Shown here: one piece after another, positions 33,785 through 42,545 of the stretch
How the letters are laid out: each line of letters starts with the position of its first letter
How positions within the stretch are numbered: position 1 is the stretch's first letter
From: Pedobacter jejuensis
GTDB taxonomy: Bacteria > Bacteroidota > Bacteroidia > Sphingobacteriales > Sphingobacteriaceae
DNA: 64,000 nucleotides
Assembly (NCBI RefSeq): GCF_003725795.1
Contig: NZ_RBEE01000023.1
Span: forward strand, 558,001-622,000
Direction of reading: 5' to 3'
The notes under the pieces: model-generated
What the model saw: the letters and a program-made list of their open reading frames with translations, nothing else
Databases searched by the model: none
Told to the model about the DNA's origin: nothing
Position numbers and translations under genes: made by a program

Positions 33785-34757
33785 TCTCGAAATGTTTTTT
33801 GTTTTTGATTACGATATCTGGTGTCCAAACTATCTCCTTTTTAAATGCTTCTGACCTTACCGGGCAATCGCTCATATGGCAGTAGTTGCAACATTCTGGT
33901 AAACAAGGGTCGGCATGAATAAAGAGTTCAGCTTTTCTAAAGCCACTTTTATTAATCAATTCATCAATTTGAGAAATCTCTTTGTGCACCTTTGTTAAAT
34001 CAAAATAATAAGGCAAAGTTACATGGCAATCGATATGAAATTCGGGTCCATATTGTTGTGTACGTAAGTTGTGAACATCAATCCATGGCTTGTGGCGATT
34101 CTTTTGTAAAACATCCACAACCTCTTCAACCAAGGTAAAATCGCTTTCATCCATTAAACCACCAACAGAACCTCGGGTTAATTTATAACCAGAATACACA
34201 ATGTAAAAACCAACTAGAACAGATAGCAAACTATCAAACCAAATAATATTTGTAAGCTGTATTAAAATCAAACCAATAACTATTGCCGCACTGGTATAAG
34301 TATCAGTTAAAAGATGCTTTCCATCCGCCTGAAGTGTCACAGAATGCTCCGCCTTACCCACATTAATCAGGTATAAGCCAACAATCATATTGATAAGTCC
34401 GGTTATGCCAATAATTAAAGTACCTTCTAATAATTGACCAACCGCATGAGGGTAAATTAAATTATAAGAAGATTTGAAAATGATGATTACTCCCGCTAGT
34501 AAAATAAGAATACCCTCTACAAAAACAGAAAAGAATTCTACCTTACCATGCCCGTAAGGATGATTTTCATCTCTTGGCTGCGTACTAAGATATATGCTGT
34601 AAAATGCAAAACTTCCTGCAATTACATTAACAATACTTTCTGCGGCATCGGTTAAAATTGCATTTGAGCCAGTTATAAAATATGCTACAAATTTTGCAAG
34701 CATTAATACAACACTTACTACTAAAGAAATTACAATTGCTCGCTTTTTAACAGTCAC
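33771..34757 (-). CDS. Cation diffusion facilitator family transporter with Cys-rich tail
   Basis: CDF-family divalent-cation/proton antiporter, 328 aa. The six-helix transport domain has the metal-site motif LTDAAESIVN in helix 2 and HPYGHGKVEF between helices 2 and 3; helix 5 carries LLTDTYTSAA. The C-terminal cytoplasmic domain ends with a cluster of seven Cys (CLPECCNYCHMSDC region, about residues 285-300), a possible extra metal site. Substrate could be Zn2+, Fe2+ or another divalent ion. It is first in the four-gene overlapping operon and is divergent from the aspartate aminotransferase gene. Confidence 0.9.
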   Translation of the reverse strand: MTVKKRAIVISLVVSVVLMLAKFVAYFITGSNAILTDAAESIVNVIAGSFAFYSIYLSTQPRDENHPYGHGKVEFFSVFVEGILILLAGVIIIFKSSYNLIYPHAVGQLLEGTLIIGITGLINMIVGLYLINVGKAEHSVTLQADGKHLLTDTYTSAAIVIGLILIQLTNIIWFDSLLSVLVGFYIVYSGYKLTRGSVGGLMDESDFTLVEEVVDVLQKNRHKPWIDVHNLRTQQYGPEFHIDCHVTLPYYFDLTKVHKEISQIDELINKSGFRKAELFIHADPCLPECCNYCHMSDCPVRSEAFKKEIVWTPDIVIKNKKHFENELL

Positions 34758-34843
34758 AAGGATTTTTTTTCAAAAATACGGTTATGGAATAAAATAAATG
34801 ATAAAAACTATACCTTTTTTAGTGCAGAATAATATTTGGTTTA

Positions 34844-34851
34844 TATATTTG
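34844..34851 (+). promoter_or_regulatory. -7 promoter box for the aminotransferase gene
   Basis: TATATTTG is a full TAnnTTTG match 18 bases before the ATG. No convincing -33 element was seen. Confidence 0.5.
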
Positions 34852-34869
34852 CGCTCAAAGTAATTAACC

Positions 34870-36066
34870 ATGAGCACCTTATCTAAAAGAATCAACAATC
34901 TATCAGAATCTGCAACCCTTAAAATGACCAAACTTGGTCGTGACTTAGCATCAAAAGGGATAAATATTATAAGTTTAAGCGTAGGTGAACCTGATTTTAA
35001 TACTCCAAAACATGTAAAAGATGCAGCGAAAAAAGCGTTAGATGATAATTTTACACGTTACTCTCCGGTTCCGGGATATCCTGATTTACGCCAAGCCATT
35101 GTTAATAAACTAAAAACAGAAAATAATCTAGACTATGATATTTCTCAAATTGTAGTTTCTACGGGAGCAAAACAATCTCTATCAAACGTAATTCTGACAC
35201 TTATCGATCCTGATGATGAAGTTATAATCCCAACTCCGTATTGGGTTTCATATTCGGAAATGGTGGTTTTAGCAGAAGGTAAATCTGTTTTTATTGATAC
35301 AGATATCGAAAGCAATTTTAAAATTACACCAGAACAATTAGAGGCTGCAATAACACCGAAATCAAAATTGTTTATGTTTTCATCGCCTTGTAATCCAACA
35401 GGTTCGGTTTACAGCAGAGAGGAATTGGATGCGTTGGTAAAGGTTTTTGAGAAACATCCAAATATCTATATCCTATCGGATGAAATTTATGAACACATTA
35501 ATTTCGTTGATAAACATGAATCTATTGCTCAATTTGAAAGCATTAAGGATCGAGTAATTGTAGTAAATGGTTTTTCAAAAGCATTTGCAATGACCGGTTG
35601 GAGGTTAGGCTACATCGCAGCAAACAAAGAAATTGCGGCTGCAAATGATAAGTTACAAGGACAAACAACATCTGGAACTTGTTCTATTGCGCAAAGAGCA
35701 GGAATTGTTGCTTATGAGCAAGGTTTAGAAAGCGTTTTAGAAATGAAAGAAGCATTTCTACGTCGTAGAGAATTGGTTTACAATCTTTTAAATGAAATCC
35801 CAGGTGTAAAAACAAATCTTCCTGATGGAGCTTTTTATTTCTTCCCTGAAATCAGTTCTTTTTTTGGTAAGAAAGATGCTGATGGAAACGTGATCAAAGA
35901 TTCGTCTGATTTAGCACTTTACCTTTTAAATGTCGGTCATGTTGCTACAGTTGGTGGCGATTCTTTTGGCAACAACAACTATATCCGTTTATCTTATGCC
36001 GCATCTGATGAAAGTTTGATTGAAGCTTTAAGACGAATAAAAGAAGCATTAGGTAAATTGATGTAA
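34870..36066 (+). CDS. Aspartate/aromatic aminotransferase, class I
   Basis: PLP-dependent class I aminotransferase, subgroup I-gamma (AspC/AatA-like), 398 aa. Motifs include SVGEPDFNTP near the N-terminus, VSTGAKQSL, FSSPCNPTGSVY, LSDEIYEHI and the PLP lysine region NGFSKAFAMTGWRLGYIAA; the C-terminal YIRLSYAASDE holds the substrate carboxylate Arg. It should interconvert aspartate and oxaloacetate with glutamate/2-oxoglutarate, though prephenate activity occurs in this subgroup. It is monocistronic, with a promoter box upstream and a strong terminator downstream. Confidence 0.93.
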   Translation: MSTLSKRINNLSESATLKMTKLGRDLASKGINIISLSVGEPDFNTPKHVKDAAKKALDDNFTRYSPVPGYPDLRQAIVNKLKTENNLDYDISQIVVSTGAKQSLSNVILTLIDPDDEVIIPTPYWVSYSEMVVLAEGKSVFIDTDIESNFKITPEQLEAAITPKSKLFMFSSPCNPTGSVYSREELDALVKVFEKHPNIYILSDEIYEHINFVDKHESIAQFESIKDRVIVVNGFSKAFAMTGWRLGYIAANKEIAAANDKLQGQTTSGTCSIAQRAGIVAYEQGLESVLEMKEAFLRRRELVYNLLNEIPGVKTNLPDGAFYFFPEISSFFGKKDADGNVIKDSSDLALYLLNVGHVATVGGDSFGNNNYIRLSYAASDESLIEALRRIKEALGKLM

Positions 36067-36082
36067 GAGATTTAATGCAATA

Positions 36083-36124
36083 AAAAAATCCCTCGTTAAT
36101 TAAAATTAGCGAGGGATTTTTTGT
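36083..36124 (+). terminator. Strong rho-independent terminator
   Basis: AAAAAATCCCTCGTTAAT and ATTAGCGAGGGATTTTTT form a long stem around a four-base loop with A and T runs on both sides, so it could act in either direction. It closes the aminotransferase gene and isolates the following operon. Confidence 0.9.
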
Positions 36125-36205
36125 TTTCACAATTAAGAAAGTAAAAATGGCTTTATTAAGCGGGTAAAATTGTTAATTTTGTTGGTATCTCATCCCATCC
36201 TATTA

Positions 36206-38017
36206 ATGATAAAATCCTTTACAAGCAAAGTCCATAAATTTAGCACTAATTTAAGTATCTACAGACTTCTGAAACTGATATGGGCTGGCTCAAAACAGTG
36301 GTCCGTCATTTCTATCTTTTTTATTGCTTTAGAAAGTGGATTATTTTTTTCTTCATTATACTTCCTCAAAATACTTATTGATACCATTTCAAAACACGGA
36401 ATTACAGATATTAAAAATGAGCCTGAAGTAATAAAATACATTATTCTTTCAACCATATCAGCTATTCTTTTCACTTCAGTAAAGTCTATTTCTGGATATA
36501 TTACGGAAAAACAATCGGGAAAAGTTGCCGAGCATATTGATGAAAAGATACACAATTGCGCTATTGAGCTCGATTTATCGTTTTACGAAAGTCCTAATTA
36601 TTTTGACATATTAAAAAGGGCAAGAGACATGGCTACCGACCGTCCAAATATTATTGTTTTTACTATAGTTGATATTGCAAAAAACTTTATTAGTTTAATA
36701 TTAATAGCATCATTGCTGGTGTCTATCGATTGGAGACTTTTTCCGATACTAGCGCTTTTTGTTGTACCTACATTGTGGGTTAGAATAAATTTTGCGGATA
36801 GCCAGAATGTTTTAAGACTTTCTCAAACCGCATTTGAGCGAAAATCCAATTACTTAAGCACACTACTAACATCCGATGTGCACGCAAAAGAAGTAAGAAG
36901 TTTCGGCCTTGGAAATCATTTAAAAAAATTATACGTTGATATCAGGCTTTTATTATTAAATGGCAGACTTAAAATAAGTAAACAGAAAACTTATCAGGAG
37001 CTAATCACTTCAACCATTGCAACTATGGGTTTCTTTGCTTGCGTAGCTTATATAGCCATTGGAAGCATTCACGGGGTTACAAGTGTTGGTGATATAACAC
37101 TTTTTTTAGTTGCTTTCCCACAGGCATTTAATATAATGCAGAATCTATCAAACAGTATTTCTACACTTTATCACAATAACGTTTTTGTAAAAAGTATTTT
37201 CGAATTATTTGATTTGAAGAGTAGCCTTAAAGAATATGAAAATCCATTACCAATTCCATCAGATAATGAAATTGATTTAGAATTGAAGAACGTTAGTTTT
37301 ATTTATCCTCATGCTGAAAAAAATACTCTAACAAATATAAGCCTAAAAATGCCAGCAGGAAAAATAATTGCGGTTGTTGGCAGCAATGGTGCAGGAAAAT
37401 CAACTTTAATAAAATTACTATGCAGATTATACGACCCAACATCCGGCTCGGTAAATTTAAACCATACAGACATTAAATCTTTTAAAATAGCTGATTATCA
37501 AAAACAGATTTGTGCGGTCTTTCAGGATTTTGGAAAATACAATGTAACTGTTGCAGAAAATATCCGGTTTGGTGACATACATAGTCACCGCGAACAAGTT
37601 GATATTGTCGATGCGGCAAAAAATTCAGGCGCAGATATTTTTATAGATAAGTTCCCGCAGAAGTATGAAACAACAATGGGTAGAATATTTGAGGAGGGGC
37701 ATGAAGTAAGTATTGGGCAGTGGCAAAAATTGGCAATAGCTAGAGCTTTTTATAGTAATTCTCGTTTCGTGGTCCTTGATGAGGCGACTAGCGCTTTAGA
37801 TGCCCATGCAGAGAAAGAACTATTTGATTCTTTTAGAAAGAGAATTGGAAATAGGGCTGCATTAATTATCAGCCACAGGCAGTCTGCAGTTAAACATGCG
37901 GATTATATTTATATGCTTTCTGAAGGGGAGATATCCGAATCCGGAACTCATGAAGAACTTGTGAAGTTAAAAGGCAATTACTATCATTTATTCAATGAGA
38001 ACCTAACAACGGATTAG
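36206..38017 (+). CDS. ABC exporter, fused membrane and ATPase domains
   Basis: ABC half-transporter of 603 aa when started at the ATG at 36206 (MIKSFTSKVHKFS); a TTG 12 codons upstream is less likely. The exporter-type membrane domain (about residues 20-320) has six hydrophobic segments. The ATPase domain carries Walker A GSNGAGKST (K398), the signature VSIGQWQKLAIARA and Walker B FVVLDEATSALD. There is no C39 peptidase domain. It starts an operon with a glycosyltransferase, a toroid protein and a UbiA-type prenyltransferase, so a lipid-linked or terpenoid glycoconjugate is a reasonable guess for its substrate. Confidence 0.9.
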   Translation: MIKSFTSKVHKFSTNLSIYRLLKLIWAGSKQWSVISIFFIALESGLFFSSLYFLKILIDTISKHGITDIKNEPEVIKYIILSTISAILFTSVKSISGYITEKQSGKVAEHIDEKIHNCAIELDLSFYESPNYFDILKRARDMATDRPNIIVFTIVDIAKNFISLILIASLLVSIDWRLFPILALFVVPTLWVRINFADSQNVLRLSQTAFERKSNYLSTLLTSDVHAKEVRSFGLGNHLKKLYVDIRLLLLNGRLKISKQKTYQELITSTIATMGFFACVAYIAIGSIHGVTSVGDITLFLVAFPQAFNIMQNLSNSISTLYHNNVFVKSIFELFDLKSSLKEYENPLPIPSDNEIDLELKNVSFIYPHAEKNTLTNISLKMPAGKIIAVVGSNGAGKSTLIKLLCRLYDPTSGSVNLNHTDIKSFKIADYQKQICAVFQDFGKYNVTVAENIRFGDIHSHREQVDIVDAAKNSGADIFIDKFPQKYETTMGRIFEEGHEVSIGQWQKLAIARAFYSNSRFVVLDEATSALDAHAEKELFDSFRKRIGNRAALIISHRQSAVKHADYIYMLSEGEISESGTHEELVKLKGNYYHLFNENLTTD

Positions 38018-38020
38018 CAA

Positions 38021-39202
38021 ATGCAAAAGATTGTTATTGTAAGTACTTGTATTGATGATTGGGGAGGTAGTGAAGAACTTTGGGGAAGAAGCATTCCGTT
38101 TTTTCAAAAAGCCGGATTTAAAATAACCGTTGTGAAATCTGTAATGAACAAGGAGCATCCGCAACTCAGAAAACTTTCTGATAGTGGTGTGCATTTAGCT
38201 GAATTCGACCGTGAGCAGACAAGGGGTAAAAAAGCAATAAAATTATTAAGAAAATTTGCCAAAGAAATAGCTGTTGCTTTAAAATTTACGCCCTACCAAG
38301 GTAAAGATCTAAAATCATTCAGGACCTTATTAAATAAAGAAACCCCAGATTTGGTTATTATATCTCAGGGAATTAATTTCGATGGACTGAATCTTGCTGA
38401 ACAATGTTTGTTTCTCAAAATTCCTTACGTTATTATTTCTCAAAAAGCTGTAGACTTTTACTGGCCACAGAAAAACGACAGGCACGGCATGTTAAAAACG
38501 CTTTTAAATGCCAAAAAAACTTTTTTTGTATCCAAGCATAATTTAAGGTTAACAGAAGAACAATTTGGTCATCGGCTTCCAAATGCCGAAGTAATATTTA
38601 ACCCTGTTAAATTATCAGGAAATATAATTCCTTATCCCGAATCAAATACAGTTTTTAAATTCGTTTGCCTGGGCAGGCTGTTCTTATTGGATAAAGGACA
38701 AGATATTATAATAAGAATTTTATCAGAGCAAAAATGGAAAGAACGCTCGGTTCAAGTTTCTTTTATCGGAAAGGGTGACGACGATGATGCACTGAAAGAC
38801 CTTGCAAAACTACTTGAAGTAACCAATGTTGAATTTAAAGGGCAGATAGATGATGTAGAAGCAATGTGGGAAGATTATCATGCTCTATTACTCCCTTCAC
38901 GATGCGAAGGCTTGCCTCTATCAATGGTTGAGGCAATGTCTGCAGGACGGCCAGTAATTATATCTGACGCAGGTGGAAATACCGAACTTGTAGAAGAGGG
39001 TGTTACAGGTTTTATCGGATTTCCAAATGAGAAATCTTTTGGAGATGCTATGGAAAGAGCATGGAACACAAAAGATAACTGGGAACAAATAGGAAAAAAT
39101 GCCGCAAATCAGATTGCTTCGGCAGTGCCTACAAATCCCGAATATGATTTTGCAGTTTCAATGTTCGAAATTTTAAACTATGACTATGCCAAGCTTACAT
39201 GA
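38021..39202 (+). CDS. Family 4 glycosyltransferase (GT-B fold)
   Basis: A 393-aa retaining glycosyltransferase. The N-terminal domain starts VIVSTCIDDWGGSEEL with a Gly-rich acceptor-side loop. The C-terminal donor domain has FVCLGRLFLLDKGQDIII, LLPSRCEGLPLSMVEAMSAGRPVI (the E-x7-E motif) and GGNTELVEEG, all standard GT4 features. Donor and acceptor are unknown. It begins 3 bp after the ABC exporter stop and overlaps the next gene by 23 bp, so it is tightly coupled with both. Confidence 0.88.
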   Translation: MQKIVIVSTCIDDWGGSEELWGRSIPFFQKAGFKITVVKSVMNKEHPQLRKLSDSGVHLAEFDREQTRGKKAIKLLRKFAKEIAVALKFTPYQGKDLKSFRTLLNKETPDLVIISQGINFDGLNLAEQCLFLKIPYVIISQKAVDFYWPQKNDRHGMLKTLLNAKKTFFVSKHNLRLTEEQFGHRLPNAEVIFNPVKLSGNIIPYPESNTVFKFVCLGRLFLLDKGQDIIIRILSEQKWKERSVQVSFIGKGDDDDALKDLAKLLEVTNVEFKGQIDDVEAMWEDYHALLLPSRCEGLPLSMVEAMSAGRPVIISDAGGNTELVEEGVTGFIGFPNEKSFGDAMERAWNTKDNWEQIGKNAANQIASAVPTNPEYDFAVSMFEILNYDYAKLT

Positions 39203-40238
39203 AGCTATTGATTTAGCCGTTGACCGGGGGATTAAATATCTTCATCAACATCAATTCCCCAATGGCGAGTTTTGTGGCTACATAAGCTGGGGTGACGATG
39301 ATATGAATGTGGCTATACATGAAAGCAGCGTTTTCCCTACTTCATTAATTGGCTACTCATTACTTAATTTAAAGCACATATCGGAAGTACAAGAAATACA
39401 TGAACGTTCTGCCGGATTTCTTCAATATCAATCGATGAGAGGAGGAATTTGGCCACATTTTACTTCTTGGACACCCCTTTACAAAGTTTGTCCGCCTGAT
39501 GTTGATAATACTTCATGTGCGTCAAAATTATTGCAAGCGCTAAAAAAAGATTATATTCCAAACAGGAATATTTTGCTCCTTAATCGTGCAAAAACAGGGT
39601 TATTCTATTCTTGGTACACTTTAAGATTTAATTGGGTATGGGACAAAGATTACTGGTTGCTTTGTTTAAGAGATTTCAAATATCCAATTATGGCATTACT
39701 TTTTTGGAAAAACGTTGAAGCAAAAAGATATGATATTGATGCTGTTGTAAATTCAAATGTTCTATTTTATCTTGGTCTGGATAAAGATACAGAGGCAATT
39801 GTTCCGTATTTAATCGATGTTATTAGAAATAATAGAGAATCCGAGTGCGATTTATGGTATTTAAATCCATTTACAATCTGGTATTTTTTTTCAAGAAATT
39901 TTAAGGTTTTAAAAATTGAATTACAAGCCATCAGGGAACCCATTATTCAACGCATTCTGCATACAACTAAGAAAGACGGTTCATTTGGCGAATCGGTTTT
40001 AGATACAGCCTTGGGCATAATTGTGCTTTTAAATCTTGACTATGATATCTCAAATCTAGATAATGCAATAAATTACCTTATTGATGCCCAGGAAAAATAT
40101 GGGGAATGGCCAAGACGAGCAGTTTATTATGGCGGGCCAAAAAAATTACAGTGTTACGGATCTGAAGAGTTGACAACAGGTTTTTGCCTTGAAGCTTTAT
40201 CTCTTTACCAGCAATCGATAAAAAATGAAAGTATTTAA
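39180..40238 (+). CDS. Alpha/alpha-toroid protein with DxDN motif (terpene-cyclase-like)
   Basis: A 352-aa protein that I cannot assign to a characterised family. The repeated helical pattern with QYQSMRGGIWPHFTSW, DGSFGESVLDTALGIIVLLNL, EKYGEWPRRAVYYGG and ELTTGFCLEALSLY resembles the prenyltransferase/squalene-oxidase repeats of the alpha/alpha-toroid fold. PPDVDNTSC (D107-V-D109-N110) resembles the DxDD(T) acid motif of class II terpene cyclases, with Asn as the fourth residue. No signal peptide is seen. It overlaps genes on both sides (23 and 14 bp). A cyclase role is inference; a non-catalytic toroid is possible. Confidence 0.6.
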   Translation: MTMPSLHEAIDLAVDRGIKYLHQHQFPNGEFCGYISWGDDDMNVAIHESSVFPTSLIGYSLLNLKHISEVQEIHERSAGFLQYQSMRGGIWPHFTSWTPLYKVCPPDVDNTSCASKLLQALKKDYIPNRNILLLNRAKTGLFYSWYTLRFNWVWDKDYWLLCLRDFKYPIMALLFWKNVEAKRYDIDAVVNSNVLFYLGLDKDTEAIVPYLIDVIRNNRESECDLWYLNPFTIWYFFSRNFKVLKIELQAIREPIIQRILHTTKKDGSFGESVLDTALGIIVLLNLDYDISNLDNAINYLIDAQEKYGEWPRRAVYYGGPKKLQCYGSEELTTGFCLEALSLYQQSIKNESI

Positions 40239-41232
40239 AACCATTAGATCTCAGGAATGGTGGACTTATAAAATTCCACCATTACTTGCCATTGGTTATG
40301 CAACGTCAACTTTTTCATCTGTTCCGCTATTCCATAATTCACTACAATTAATTTTAATATTAATTTCTTTAGTAGTTGGGGCCATATATGTAAGCGTAAT
40401 TAATGATATAACTGATTTAGAAGAAGACATAGCCAGTGGAAAGTCCAATAGAATTCAGCACATTAAACCAAAATTCAGATGGTTAATACCTGCTTCTTGT
40501 GTATTAATAGGTATTTTATTTGAATACTTCTTTTATCCTGATTTGCTTTCTTGCAGTCTTTATTTATGTTCATGGATAGTTTTCAGCTTGTATTCAATCA
40601 AGCCATTTAGATTTAAAAACAGAGGAATTCTTGGCCTATTAGCAGATGCATGCGGCTCACACGTTTTTACGAGCTTGCTTATGGTGTCTAGTGTTAGTTA
40701 TATCACAAAACAAGAAATTAATTGGATTTGGTTTTCCTCAGTTGGAGTCTGGGCGCTGTGTTATGGTCTAAGAGGAATTCTTTGGCATCAATTTGCAGAT
40801 CGTGATAATGATATCAAAGTAAATTTAAATACCTATGCGAGTAAAGTTGAACCAGCTAGCTTTATACTCAAGTCGAGAGTCATTTTTATATTTGAAATAA
40901 TAGCTTTAATATCAATGTTTTGTCAACTTAATATAATTGCTACATATTTAGGATTAGTAATGTATTTCGTTTTAATTTTTTGTAGATATCTGCTGTATAA
41001 AAGCCAGGTTATTTTAATCATAAGTAATAAAATGACCTTTTTTCAAATTCTAATGAGCGATTTTTATCAAATGTTCTTTCCGCTTTCTATTTTAATTTAT
41101 GCAGTTTTTAATAATTACTCAAATATTATTGTCCTAATTATCCATGTTTTTCTTTTTTATAATCCGATAAAAATAGCCTTATATGACTATCTTAAACTAA
41201 TAAAGTTATTCTATTTAAAAATAAAAAATTAA
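40225..41232 (+). CDS. UbiA-family membrane prenyltransferase
   Basis: A 335-aa protein with about nine membrane segments. The two Asp-rich motifs of the UbiA superfamily are intact: NDITDLEED (N60-D61, D64, D68) and DRDND (D192-D196). YSIKPFRFKNRG after the fourth hydrophobic segment is another family hallmark. Such enzymes transfer prenyl groups to aromatic or other acceptors. It does not look like ubiquinone or menaquinone UbiA/MenA, and no quinone genes are nearby. It overlaps the toroid gene by 14 bp and closes the four-gene operon. The region is visibly more AT-rich than flanking genes. Confidence 0.8.
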   Translation: MKVFKTIRSQEWWTYKIPPLLAIGYATSTFSSVPLFHNSLQLILILISLVVGAIYVSVINDITDLEEDIASGKSNRIQHIKPKFRWLIPASCVLIGILFEYFFYPDLLSCSLYLCSWIVFSLYSIKPFRFKNRGILGLLADACGSHVFTSLLMVSSVSYITKQEINWIWFSSVGVWALCYGLRGILWHQFADRDNDIKVNLNTYASKVEPASFILKSRVIFIFEIIALISMFCQLNIIATYLGLVMYFVLIFCRYLLYKSQVILIISNKMTFFQILMSDFYQMFFPLSILIYAVFNNYSNIIVLIIHVFLFYNPIKIALYDYLKLIKLFYLKIKN

Positions 41233-41504
41233 TAGAAAATTTTACAAAGTTTAAAAATAGTGTGAATATTAAAATTCAACTAATAGCTAATTATAAGGGT
41301 TTGCTTAGCTGTTTCCAATTTAGAAATGTTTTTCTTTCACAATTCATATTTAAATTATTTTCTCTTTCAGAAGAAGAGTTATCAAATCGTTGCATTATCC
41401 AAGTCCGATAAATTCGTTTCAATTTTTAGTTTCAATTGTATCGTCTTATATTTATCGAGAAAATCATATTACCTTTAGCTGTCATCTCCCTATAACATCA
41501 TCTA

Positions 41505-42470
41505 ATGAATAATGAAAATTTAGTAACTATAATTATCCCAACATTTAACAGAGCGCCTAAACTTATTGATGCGATCGAAAGTGCTATTAATCAAACATAT
41601 AAATATAAACAAATTATAGTTATTGATGACGGATCTATTGACGACACTGCAGAACTTGTTAAAAAGTATCCCCAAGTCGAATACCATTATAAAGAAAATG
41701 GTGGGCAAGCATCAGCTCGAAATGAAGGGTTAAAATATGCAAAGGGTGAAATTATTGCATCATTAGATTCTGACGACGTTTGGTATCCTGAATTTTTAAA
41801 CAATTGCATTACAAAATTAGAAGAAGAAAATTTAGACTTTGTTTTTGCTAATTGGGAGCAAGAAAGCCGTATTGGTAATCCATGGGATTTTTTATCTAGC
41901 GACCCATTTCTAACCCCCTACTTTGTAAAAGAAAAAGATGGTTGGATAATATTAGAATATAATGAAGTACGTGACTTGTTTATTAAATCATGCCCTTCTC
42001 CATCGTCATCTGTAGTTATTAAACGATCATCTATTTTAAATGGCTGGGATGAGGAAATGAATATTGGGGATGATTGGTGTATGTATCTAGAACTTATTTT
42101 ATCAAGAAAATGTAGGGTTGGTTTTACACTTCAAAAACTGTGGAAAAAACGAATTGACGAAATAAATATTTATGATGGCAGAAAATGGAGTGAGGTATTA
42201 GAATTTCTATACATTGCCGATGTTAAGGCCAAAATAATCAAGTTTAAACATTTGCTAACACCCAAAGAGCTTAAAATTTTAGAGGAAAGATATATGGGTG
42301 GACTTGTAGAGTTTGCTAAGCACAACTTAATTCGTGAGCTAAACTTTAAATATTCATTCAATTTGTTAGTTAGATCATTTGCAGTTAATATCCCCTTCAC
42401 TTTAAGAGAAATCCCAAAAGTTTTAATGAAAGGATTACATGGAAAGGTTTTACCAAATCAGAAACTATAA
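41505..42470 (+). CDS. Family 2 glycosyltransferase (GT-A fold)
   Basis: A 321-aa GT2 enzyme with the standard N-terminal half: VTIIIPTFNRAPKLIDAIESAINQTY, VIDDGSIDDT, NGGQASARNEGLKYAKGEIIASLDSDDVW (the DxD metal site). The C-terminal half is less conserved and has no membrane segment. Acceptor and donor are unknown. It lies 272 bp after the UbiA-type gene in the same orientation and may act in the same pathway, but it could be transcribed separately. Confidence 0.88.
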   Translation: MNNENLVTIIIPTFNRAPKLIDAIESAINQTYKYKQIIVIDDGSIDDTAELVKKYPQVEYHYKENGGQASARNEGLKYAKGEIIASLDSDDVWYPEFLNNCITKLEEENLDFVFANWEQESRIGNPWDFLSSDPFLTPYFVKEKDGWIILEYNEVRDLFIKSCPSPSSSVVIKRSSILNGWDEEMNIGDDWCMYLELILSRKCRVGFTLQKLWKKRIDEINIYDGRKWSEVLEFLYIADVKAKIIKFKHLLTPKELKILEERYMGGLVEFAKHNLIRELNFKYSFNLLVRSFAVNIPFTLREIPKVLMKGLHGKVLPNQKL

Positions 42471-42545
42471 ACAATTTCAGAGCAATTAATTTATTAACAA
42501 CTTTGATTTTATAATGATTTCTAAAGCAGTAATTATTAATTCACA

